Source: a bacterium
Lineage (GTDB): Bacteria; Patescibacteriota; Saccharimonadia; UBA4664
Reading direction: 5' to 3'
Length of the DNA stretch: 9,603 nucleotides
NCBI GenBank assembly: GCA_027449805.1
Contig: DAIDKY010000030.1
Coordinates: 1-9,603, forward strand
Shown here: piece after piece, positions 1-6,990 of the stretch
Numbering within the stretch: the first letter of the stretch is position 1
How the letters are laid out: each line of letters opens with the position of its first letter
Made by a program: the position numbers and the translations under genes
The notes under the pieces: model-generated
Databases searched by the model: none
Told to the model about the DNA's origin: nothing
The model's input: only the letters and a program-made list of their open reading frames with translations

Positions 1-2163
<2,163 letters not shown>

Positions 2164-2165
2164 CC

Positions 2166-3449
2166 ATGCGCCATACCGTCACTGAGCACACTCTGACAAC
2201 CGGGACCAAGGGGCTGCTCATCGATGTGCCCGGGTCGGAAGTGATCGATATTAAACTCATTTTTCGTGCCGGCTATCAGTTTGGTGACTTTTCCAAGTAC
2301 GAGGTGCCGCATCTTATTGAGCACCATGTATTAAACGCGACCAAGAATTATCCGGCGAAAGACCAGATTAAGACCGAGATCGCCAGAAATGGCGCTTATC
2401 TAAACGCCTCGACGGGCCCCGATCATATTATGTATTTAGCAGAGTGCGCGGAGTTTGAGGTCGTGCGGGTTTTAGAGCTCTTAACCGAGGTCGTGGCACG
2501 GCCCCTCTTTCCGGCTGAATTCTACGAGACCGAGCGCGAGAATGTGCGCACCGAGCTGACGCACTACCTCTCGGATTATCCTCGCCAGGTCTATCGGCTA
2601 TCGGAGGAGGCGAGCTTCCCAAAGCTCATTATGCGCTATGAACGCCGCCTTAAGCAGCTCGATAGCATTACGCATGACGATGTAGTAAATCACTATCACG
2701 CTACGCATACGGCGCGAAACAGCAGTTTTATCGTTAGCGGGGCGGTTGCTGCCAATAAGTCCGCGATCATAAAGAAGCTTGAGCACCTATATGGCGAGTT
2801 GCCGCTCGGTACACGTAATAATTTGCGAGATGATATCGGTCTCGGTATGGATAAACCCATCGTCGGTAAAGAGAAGATCGATTCGGTTTACTTTAGCCTC
2901 AACTGGTATGCCGGAGGCTTGAGCGACAGTGAACGTGCTGCCGGTCGGCTGCTTTCGAGTATTCTTACAGGCGGTTACTCATCCCGTGTTTACGGGAAGG
3001 CTCGCGAGGAGGGGCTGACTTATCACATCAGCTCGAGCCAGGATTACGCGCCAAAGTCATCTGATTTTGCCTTTCGGGGCTTTTGTAATCCGTCAAAGTG
3101 GCCGCGCCTGCTTGAGCTTATCGCAACTGAGGCACAAGATGTTGCCAAGAATGGTCCGACTGAGCTAGAAGTCGAGGATGCCAAGAGACGACTGGTAGGG
3201 GGTATTACACGAGTCACGCAGACGGCCGGAGATATCGCCGGTTGGTATACAGGTGACTACTCTTACTACGGCAAGATTTTGCCCTATGATGATTACTTTG
3301 AACTCATCCAAGCCGCCTCCCCGGCAGATATCCAGGCAATGGCCAAACATTACTTTAGTTCAGATCGTCATAACGCCACTATGGTGGGGAATATTGGTAC
3401 ACCTGAAATCAATGCGGTGGGGGATAATTTAGCCTCGATTTGGTCGTAG
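2166..3449 (+). CDS. M16 (pitrilysin-like) zinc metallopeptidase
   Basis: Predicted zinc peptidase of family M16, which cleaves peptides inside a clamshell chamber. The inverted zinc motif HxxEH is present as HLIEH at residues 49-53 (H49, E52, H53). The third ligand Glu, expected 77 residues after the second His as in pitrilysin, is E130, with the supporting Glu at E123. The following segment NGAYLNASTGPDH matches the family's strand next to the active site. The C-terminal half has the GGYSSRVY...REEGLTY segment that carries the substrate-binding Arg/Tyr pair. At 427 residues it is a single two-domain unit (about half a pitrilysin), so it probably works as a dimer or with a partner encoded elsewhere. 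No signal peptide is visible, so a cytoplasmic location is likely. The ATG lies 2 bp after the secA stop with no clear Shine-Dalgarno, pointing to translational coupling. The specific substrate is unknown. Confidence 0.93.
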   Translation: MRHTVTEHTLTTGTKGLLIDVPGSEVIDIKLIFRAGYQFGDFSKYEVPHLIEHHVLNATKNYPAKDQIKTEIARNGAYLNASTGPDHIMYLAECAEFEVVRVLELLTEVVARPLFPAEFYETERENVRTELTHYLSDYPRQVYRLSEEASFPKLIMRYERRLKQLDSITHDDVVNHYHATHTARNSSFIVSGAVAANKSAIIKKLEHLYGELPLGTRNNLRDDIGLGMDKPIVGKEKIDSVYFSLNWYAGGLSDSERAAGRLLSSILTGGYSSRVYGKAREEGLTYHISSSQDYAPKSSDFAFRGFCNPSKWPRLLELIATEAQDVAKNGPTELEVEDAKRRLVGGITRVTQTAGDIAGWYTGDYSYYGKILPYDDYFELIQAASPADIQAMAKHYFSSDRHNATMVGNIGTPEINAVGDNLASIWS

Positions 3450-3507
3450 AAGCATTAGAACTATGACTATAATTTGCAAACATAACTGGAATAATCACTA
3501 AAAATCA

Positions 3508-3536
3508 TTGACACAATCACGTAAATATGGTAGTCT
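3508..3536 (+). promoter_or_regulatory. Sigma70-type promoter for leader and cassette
   Basis: A perfect -35 TTGACA (3508-3513) is followed by exactly 17 bases and TAGTCT (3531-3536) as a weaker -10 (3 of 6 consensus positions). Transcription would start near 3543. It lies in an AT-rich stretch (3450-3507) after the M16 gene, in which I see no terminator hairpin. A second AT-rich TATAAT (3468-3473) lies nearby but lacks a -35 at proper spacing. The promoter is outside the inverted-repeat boundary, so it may be resident host sequence that now drives the cassette. Confidence 0.6.
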
Positions 3537-3542
3537 GAAGTA

Positions 3543-3890
3543 TCGCCTTGTTGAGGGGAAAACCACACCGAACGGAGCTAACGCCACGAGAGGTGCCAAG
3601 TCTTAGCGGGGTACCTTGAAAAGTTGGATAGTCATGGGTTATTAAACCCAACGAAATCAAAACTATCTACCTCACAAGCGGGGTAGAACTCTGCCAAGGT
3701 ACGGTTGCCGCCCAACCTGCCTTGGTAGGCTTCTGCCTCGCTTTAGAGAGGTGATTCAAGGCTCTGTTTATCGTTACTGCCCTCCCGACTCAGGGACGTG
3801 CACAGACTGATTTCCCGCTCCGGCGGTTTTGTTCTACCTAGTAGAGTTGAGCCGCATCGCGGGTCAAGTTAGTATGTTCAATCCCTACAA
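3543..3890 (+). ncRNA. Long structured 5' leader / candidate non-coding RNA
   Basis: About 350 nt with no convincing gene between the promoter and the first cassette gene, but rich in complementary segments. Helices seen by eye: 3626-3632 with 3662-3668, enclosing a hairpin 3635-3640/3645-3650 with ATTA loop; 3691-3699 with 3720-3728 (one GU), continued by 3703-3707/3713-3717; 3833-3837/3841-3845; 3852-3855/3859-3862. Possible long-range pairings: 3611-3618 with 3695-3702; 3545-3550 with 3757-3762; 3559-3564 with 3825-3830. The last two would cross (pseudoknot). A 9-nt direct repeat AGCGGGGTA occurs at 3605 and 3677. It does not match the conserved cores I know for RNase P, tmRNA, SRP RNA, T-box, cobalamin, TPP or SAM riboswitches. 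It could be a regulatory leader, a free RNA, or simply repeat-rich sequence; no covariation test was possible. Confidence 0.45.
3615..3645 (+). repeat. Left copy of imperfect inverted repeat
   Basis: Aligned with the reverse complement of 6860-6889, this 31-base copy shows 27 identical columns, 3 mismatches and 1 gap. The central 12 bases GGATAGTCATGG (3626-3637) are identical, with CTTGAAA at the outer end and ATTAA at the inner end. It lies inside the transcribed leader and supplies one strand of two of its potential helices. Confidence 0.75.
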
Positions 3891-3903
3891 GTCACGGAGG
3901 TGA
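3874..3903 (+). CDS. Possible 9-residue leader peptide (uORF)
   Basis: ATG at 3874 opens a mini-frame encoding MFNPYKSRR. Its TGA (3901-3903) is the last part of the Shine-Dalgarno GGAGGTGA of the next gene, 7 bases before that gene's ATG. A ribosome ending here would sit on the downstream ribosome binding site, so translation of the uORF could control access to it. Its own upstream region has no strong Shine-Dalgarno, and a frame this short can arise by chance. Confidence 0.22.
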   Translation: MFNPYKSRR

Positions 3904-3904
3904 C
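3891..3904 (+). promoter_or_regulatory. Ribosome binding site in a small hairpin
   Basis: GTCAC (3891-3895) can pair with GTGAC (3900-3904), leaving GGAG in a 4-base loop. The Shine-Dalgarno GGAGGTGA (3896-3903) precedes the ATG at 3911 by 7 bases. It is far stronger than any signal before secA-operon or prfB genes and fixes the start of the first cassette gene. The hairpin could present or partly hide the site. Confidence 0.6.
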
Positions 3905-3910
3905 AGCAGC

Positions 3911-4840
3911 ATGAGCACAGCAAAGAAAGATACGGTCCGGGCCAAGACTGCGGCCACGCGGATGGGTGCTCCTCTCGAGGACATCCTGCGCTGGGCAGGT
4001 CGCGAGGACGGCGGTGAGAACATCATCGTCAGTCTGAGCGAGGTGCAGCAGGCCAAGGACGAGGAGGTCAGCCGCTCGACGCGTGCCGCCGAGGCTGCCT
4101 CGCGTTCCTCCCACCGGGGTACCGCACAGGCCGGTCGCAGGCGGCAGCAGCGCAATGCTGACCGTGTCCAGCTCGTCTTCCCGCTGGAGCCCGAGGATCG
4201 CCAGACCCTCGAGGAGATCCAGGCGTGGGTCGACGAGCAGCGTGCCAAGTGCGAGTACGAGCTCCCCGACAACTGGCGCCCCGAGCGCAAGAAGAAGGGG
4301 GACGAGGCTGGCACGATCTCCTACCTGACTCCCATCGGCTGGGTCGACAACATCCCGGTCATGGACTTCAGGCGGATGGAACAGGGGCTGCTGGCCTGGG
4401 CCTTGCCCGAGCCGAACCCCCCTGTCGGTCAAATCCGCGCGATGGCCAGGAAGCTCGAGCAGTTGCGCTTCCAGGACTCGGACTGCCGCATGTGCGGTAA
4501 GCCGATCGAGCCCGGCAAAGGGCCCGAGTTCGCGCAGATCCACCACCTCCTCAAGGGCCGGTTCGTCCTGCCCTACATCAGGCACTCCCTGGCCGAAGGG
4601 CAGACGGAGTTGCGGTTCCGCCGCCTCCACCTGCTCCACGCCCTGTGGGAGGAGACTGTGGTCGACGTCCAGCTTCGGCTGGACGAGGCCACTGACGAGC
4701 AGATCGTCAAGGAGCTGACGACCGCAATCCCCAGGGTCCACGAGCTCGCCAATCGGCGGCGCCCGGGTACCACGGAGGACGAGGTCATCAATGCCCTGGA
4801 CGAGGTGCTCGCTTACTGGGAGGAGACCGTCAATGGCTGA
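3911..4840 (+). CDS. Unrecognised cassette protein 1 with CxxC and HH motif
   Basis: A 309-residue soluble protein that I do not recognise. The N-terminal quarter is polar, rich in Ala, Arg and Ser and probably disordered. From about residue 80 it looks folded and predominantly helical. A possible metal site is C192-x2-C195 (CRMCGKPIEP) followed by H211-H212 (IHHLLKG); this recalls the first half of HNH/zinc-ribbon folds, but no second CxxC pair or clear Asn follows, so nuclease activity is not supported. The C-terminal 90 residues are charged, Leu-rich and likely helical. No signal peptide or membrane segment is seen. The start is fixed by a strong Shine-Dalgarno 7 bases upstream. Codon use is striking: all Phe TTC, all Tyr TAC, all Ile ATC, and no TTA or CTA Leu, unlike secA. 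The stop overlaps the next gene's start, indicating coupled translation. Confidence 0.85.
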   Translation: MSTAKKDTVRAKTAATRMGAPLEDILRWAGREDGGENIIVSLSEVQQAKDEEVSRSTRAAEAASRSSHRGTAQAGRRRQQRNADRVQLVFPLEPEDRQTLEEIQAWVDEQRAKCEYELPDNWRPERKKKGDEAGTISYLTPIGWVDNIPVMDFRRMEQGLLAWALPEPNPPVGQIRAMARKLEQLRFQDSDCRMCGKPIEPGKGPEFAQIHHLLKGRFVLPYIRHSLAEGQTELRFRRLHLLHALWEETVVDVQLRLDEATDEQIVKELTTAIPRVHELANRRRPGTTEDEVINALDEVLAYWEETVNG

Positions 4841-5573
4841 GATCAAGGGCGTTCGCGAAGGGCTGGCCGCATGGCGAGCCGAGCGCGAGGCCGCAACAGC
4901 CGACAGCAGTGAGGTGTCAGACGAGGCTTCGGTCTCGTCGGACACCGGCAGTACCGGAACCCCGACACCCGTCGCGGCTCCGCCCACACCATCAACCGGT
5001 ACGGGCGGAACGCCCGACGACCAAGGAGGTACCGCAGTGACTGCATCAACCCTGACAGACGAGGAGCTCGAAGCTGAGCTCGAGTCCCGAGAGGTCCAGC
5101 GAGAGCGTGACCGTAAGGCCGCCAAGAAGCGCAAGGAGGAGGCCAAGAAGGCTCGAATCCGCAACGCGAAGAAGGTGGCCAAAAAGCACGGCTTCAAGCT
5201 CGTCGAGGACGATGGCGGCAAGAAGGGCAAGAAGGACAAGAAGGACAAGAGCAAGAAGTCGGCTTCCGGGCCGCTCTTTGAGCTCAACCCCGGGCAGTCC
5301 CGCAAGCTCATCCCGCACCTGCCGCCCGGTCTCGACGTCTACCACGACAACGGCGACTGGGTCAGCTACACCGACCCCGAGAACCCGGACATCTTCTACG
5401 TCCAGGGGACCGGCGAGGAGCCCAAGACCGTCATGGCCACTCGCTCCTACTACGGCACCAACCACGCGACGCTCGTCGGGATGGTCAAGCCGGGGAAGAG
5501 TGGTCTGGTCGACCGGATCTGGGGCATCATTGCCGCGGACTCGGCCAAGAAGGACCCGGCAGCAACCAGTTAG
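4833..5573 (+). CDS. Unrecognised cassette protein 2, Lys-rich linker plus C-terminal domain
   Basis: A 246-residue protein of unknown function starting at the ATG at 4833 (MAEIKGVREGLAAW), which overlaps the preceding stop in ATGGCTGA; an upstream in-frame ATG at 4791 lies deep in gene 1 and is unlikely. Residues 23-68 are low complexity (Ser, Thr, Pro, Gly, Ala). Residues 75-150 are highly charged and Lys/Arg/Glu-rich, probably a long helix, with tandem GKKDKKDKSKK-like units that could bind nucleic acid or acidic partners. Residues 150-246 look like a compact domain with many aromatics (GLDVYHDNGDWVSY, SYYGTNHATLVGMV). No signal peptide, membrane segment or Cys cluster is seen. A second start may operate at codon 69. 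Codon bias matches cassette gene 1. Residue layout resembles a flexible adaptor or scaffold, but this is inference only. Confidence 0.8.
   Translation: MAEIKGVREGLAAWRAEREAATADSSEVSDEASVSSDTGSTGTPTPVAAPPTPSTGTGGTPDDQGGTAVTASTLTDEELEAELESREVQRERDRKAAKKRKEEAKKARIRNAKKVAKKHGFKLVEDDGGKKGKKDKKDKSKKSASGPLFELNPGQSRKLIPHLPPGLDVYHDNGDWVSYTDPENPDIFYVQGTGEEPKTVMATRSYYGTNHATLVGMVKPGKSGLVDRIWGIIAADSAKKDPAATS
5023..5039 (+). promoter_or_regulatory. Internal Shine-Dalgarno and in-frame GTG start within gene 2
   Basis: AAGGAGGT (5023-5030), close to a perfect anti-Shine-Dalgarno match, stands 6 bases before GTG at 5037 in the same frame as gene 2. Initiation here would give a 178-residue protein (5037-5573) beginning VTASTLTDEELE, lacking the Ser/Thr/Pro-rich head. 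The signal falls exactly at the junction between the disordered head and the charged helix, which favours a real second start. Confidence 0.45.
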
Positions 5574-5607
5574 CCGGCCACTACGAGACCCTCGAAAGGG
5601 GTGAAGC

Positions 5608-6813
5608 ATGATTCGAATCATCATCGGTGTGATACTCATCGTGTTCAGCGTCTGGGTCATCCATCGTCTGCGTCGGCGACACGTGCGACGGCCCCTGGTG
5701 GCCCTCATCGCTTTGTTGCTCATGGTGGTTCTGATGATCTTCGGTACCGTGGAGGTGATCGGAGGTGGGTTGGCCGTCGCAGACGGCCACACCCCCGCCA
5801 CCACCACTACCGATGTCTTCGGACCCAAGAACTGCGGCCCGGGGACGGGCTACAGCAAGAAGCTGCATCAGTGCGTGGCGAACACCACTACGGTGGCAAT
5901 CGTCAAGGGGTACGACCTACACTACTACTCGCGCGATGCCGGGGTCCCTCAGGGGTACTTTGGTCCTGCGTGTGTCGCTGGTGGAGACCCGAACGTCTGC
6001 AAAGCTTCCCTCAAGGAGCGCGTGAAGCATGACCCGGATCTGGCTTCGGCCATGATGCGGGACTTCAACCTTCTGCCCGGGCAGGTGTCAACTATGACGC
6101 CGGCCCAGGTCGAGCAGCTGCGGGAGCAGTTCTCGGCGCAGCTCGCCAAGGACGTCAACCTGAGGGTCAAGACCGCGACGGCAATCGCCACGGTCCTCGA
6201 CTCGATGGTCAACTTCCACATCGAACAGCTGAGCGGAACCTTCTACACCGAAGGTATCACCCCGACGGGTCAGATCTTCCAGACCCAGAAGGTGATGAAT
6301 CCCAGCGTCAACAACGCGATCGTGGGTACGACTCCTGACGGTGTCACTCTCTCGATCAAGGACGACTGTGGCTTCCAGACCGTGTCGAAGGCTCCCATCC
6401 CCGGCGTCCCGCCGGAGACTCCGCCTTCGCTCGGACCGCCCACCAGCGTTCCGTCACCGACATCGACGGTACCTGTCGAGCACGGCAAGGACCCCACCAA
6501 GGGGATCATCTACGCACCGATCCCGACGTCCGTTCAGGGCTGCGGGGCCGATGGTGGACCCACTCAGCCTTGCACCGGAAGCACCGCCACGAACCACCCG
6601 GTTCAGGCAACGCCTCCGCCTGCAAGTGGCACCACACAGTGTGGTGATGGCAACCAGCAGTGTCCCACACCGACGTCAACGACGACTACCACAGCTCCAC
6701 CGCCCCCTCCGAGGGTAACTCTGACACCGGCACCCGCCGGTGGGGGAAGTGGGCCCAGTCCATCTCCAATAGTTGCCGGTTCAGGCGACCCAGGATTTGG
6801 CGGCAGCGTCTAG
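5608..6813 (+). CDS. Unrecognised cassette protein 3: two-helix membrane protein with Cys- and Pro/Thr-rich outer part
   Basis: A 401-residue protein of unknown function. Hydrophobic segments at about residues 2-18 and 30-51 flank a strongly basic loop (RLRRRHVRR), so by the positive-inside rule the loop is cytoplasmic and the rest of the chain faces outward. After them comes NCGPGTGYSKKLHQC, a short Cys-bounded CGxGT motif, and further Cys residues (ACVAGGDPNVC, DDCGF, GCGADGGPTQPC, QCGDGNQQC; nine in all), consistent with disulfides outside the membrane. A central helical region (about 130-225) is followed by a long low-complexity tail rich in Pro, Thr, Ser and Gly (TSTTTTTAPPPPP), typical of wall-spanning or glycosylated linkers. 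No sortase motif ends the protein. AAAGGGGTGA just upstream of the ATG supports the start. It follows gene 2 after 34 bases and is the last gene before the terminator. Confidence 0.85.
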   Translation: MIRIIIGVILIVFSVWVIHRLRRRHVRRPLVALIALLLMVVLMIFGTVEVIGGGLAVADGHTPATTTTDVFGPKNCGPGTGYSKKLHQCVANTTTVAIVKGYDLHYYSRDAGVPQGYFGPACVAGGDPNVCKASLKERVKHDPDLASAMMRDFNLLPGQVSTMTPAQVEQLREQFSAQLAKDVNLRVKTATAIATVLDSMVNFHIEQLSGTFYTEGITPTGQIFQTQKVMNPSVNNAIVGTTPDGVTLSIKDDCGFQTVSKAPIPGVPPETPPSLGPPTSVPSPTSTVPVEHGKDPTKGIIYAPIPTSVQGCGADGGPTQPCTGSTATNHPVQATPPPASGTTQCGDGNQQCPTPTSTTTTTAPPPPPRVTLTPAPAGGGSGPSPSPIVAGSGDPGFGGSV

Positions 6814-6822
6814 TACAACATC

Positions 6823-6852
6823 GTGAGGGAGGGGCTTCGGCCCCTCCCTCAC
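6823..6852 (+). terminator. 13-bp UUCG hairpin ending the cassette operon
   Basis: 6823-6835 pairs perfectly with 6840-6852 around a TTCG tetraloop, giving a very GC-rich 13-bp stem that starts 9 bases after the gene 3 stop. No T-run follows (the next bases are CAACACCTTAATT), so it resembles the U-poor hairpin terminators common in high-GC Gram-positives and differs from the T-tailed terminator before prfB. This supports a high-GC origin for the cassette. Confidence 0.8.
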
Positions 6853-6859
6853 CAACACC

Positions 6860-6889
6860 TTAATTATCCATGACTATCCGACTTTCAAG
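6860..6889 (-). repeat. Right copy of imperfect inverted repeat
   Basis: The reverse complement of this 30-base stretch aligns to 3615-3645 with 27 identities, 3 mismatches and 1 gap. It begins 8 bases after the terminator stem, so the two repeats enclose the operon tightly on this side. Confidence 0.75.
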
Positions 6890-6938
6890 AGGCTCTTTTA
6901 CAAATTATCTAAACGCACACACCAAGTTTTGGATAGTC
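6872..6938. repeat. Inverted GGATAGTC pair upstream of the surface-protein gene
   Basis: GACTATCC (6872-6879, part of the right repeat) and GGATAGTC (6931-6938) form an 8-base perfect inverted pair. The similarity extends imperfectly to AAGTT before the core (6925-6929). The same AAGTT-GGATAGTC string occurs in the left repeat. It could be a regulator or recombinase binding site, or a stem. The stretch between is AT-rich with no gene. Confidence 0.5.
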
Positions 6939-6959
6939 TTAAATGAACCTATGTATACA
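6929..6959 (+). promoter_or_regulatory. Weak candidate promoter for the surface-protein gene
   Basis: TTGGAT (6929-6934, 4 of 6 matches to TTGACA) and TATACA (6954-6959) are separated by 19 bases, longer than ideal. If real, the -35 overlaps the GGATAGTC core, so a protein bound there would block it. The gene has strong codon optimisation and needs a promoter after the upstream terminator, but this assignment is tentative. Confidence 0.28.
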
Positions 6960-6990
6960 AAACAGTCTCATTAATCGAAAGGAGCATGAC

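Larger units (their letters stand above)
3615..6889. mobile_element. Putative acquired cassette bracketed by inverted repeats
   Basis: The segment between the two inverted-repeat copies holds most of the leader, three unrecognised genes and a terminator. Its genes have strongly GC-ending codons, whereas the flanking secA, M16 and prfB genes use mixed third positions. No transposase, integrase, relaxase or reverse transcriptase is encoded, and I find no clear target duplication outside the repeats. It may therefore be a non-autonomous or decayed element, or an insertion mobilised by enzymes elsewhere. Alternatives are a slowly evolving resident operon with unusual codon bias, or a metagenome assembly join. 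The boundaries are an inference from the repeats. Confidence 0.35.

Noticed and set aside
3872..3889. tRNA T-arm-like string GTTCAATCC with an imperfect 5-bp stem
   Set aside because: No matching acceptor strand, D-arm or anticodon arm lies at proper distance upstream, and the stem has a mismatch.
3543..3890. Group I intron, RNase P RNA, tmRNA or SRP RNA identity for the leader
   Set aside because: CACAGACTGATT vaguely recalls the group I R element, but no P, Q or S partner is in order. The conserved cores of the other RNAs are absent.
3878..5311. A 477-codon open frame on the minus strand across cassette genes 1 and 2
   Set aside because: Genes with almost only G/C third positions leave an open antisense frame. 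The translation is Leu/Ser/Arg-rich low complexity and has no ribosome site or family signature.
5046..5828. A 260-codon minus-strand frame across gene 2 and gene 3
   Set aside because: Same antisense effect of GC-rich codons. It would cover the gene 2-gene 3 junction and starts with an unconvincing Arg/Thr-rich sequence.
6943..6990. Earlier ATG start for the surface protein
   Set aside because: It lacks a Shine-Dalgarno and would put 16 polar residues before an otherwise well-formed signal peptide, while 6991 has AAAGGAG in place.
3450..6990. CRISPR array, retron or transposon with its own enzyme
   Set aside because: There are no spaced direct repeats, no reverse transcriptase motif (YxDD) and no DDE or tyrosine/serine recombinase signature in any frame.
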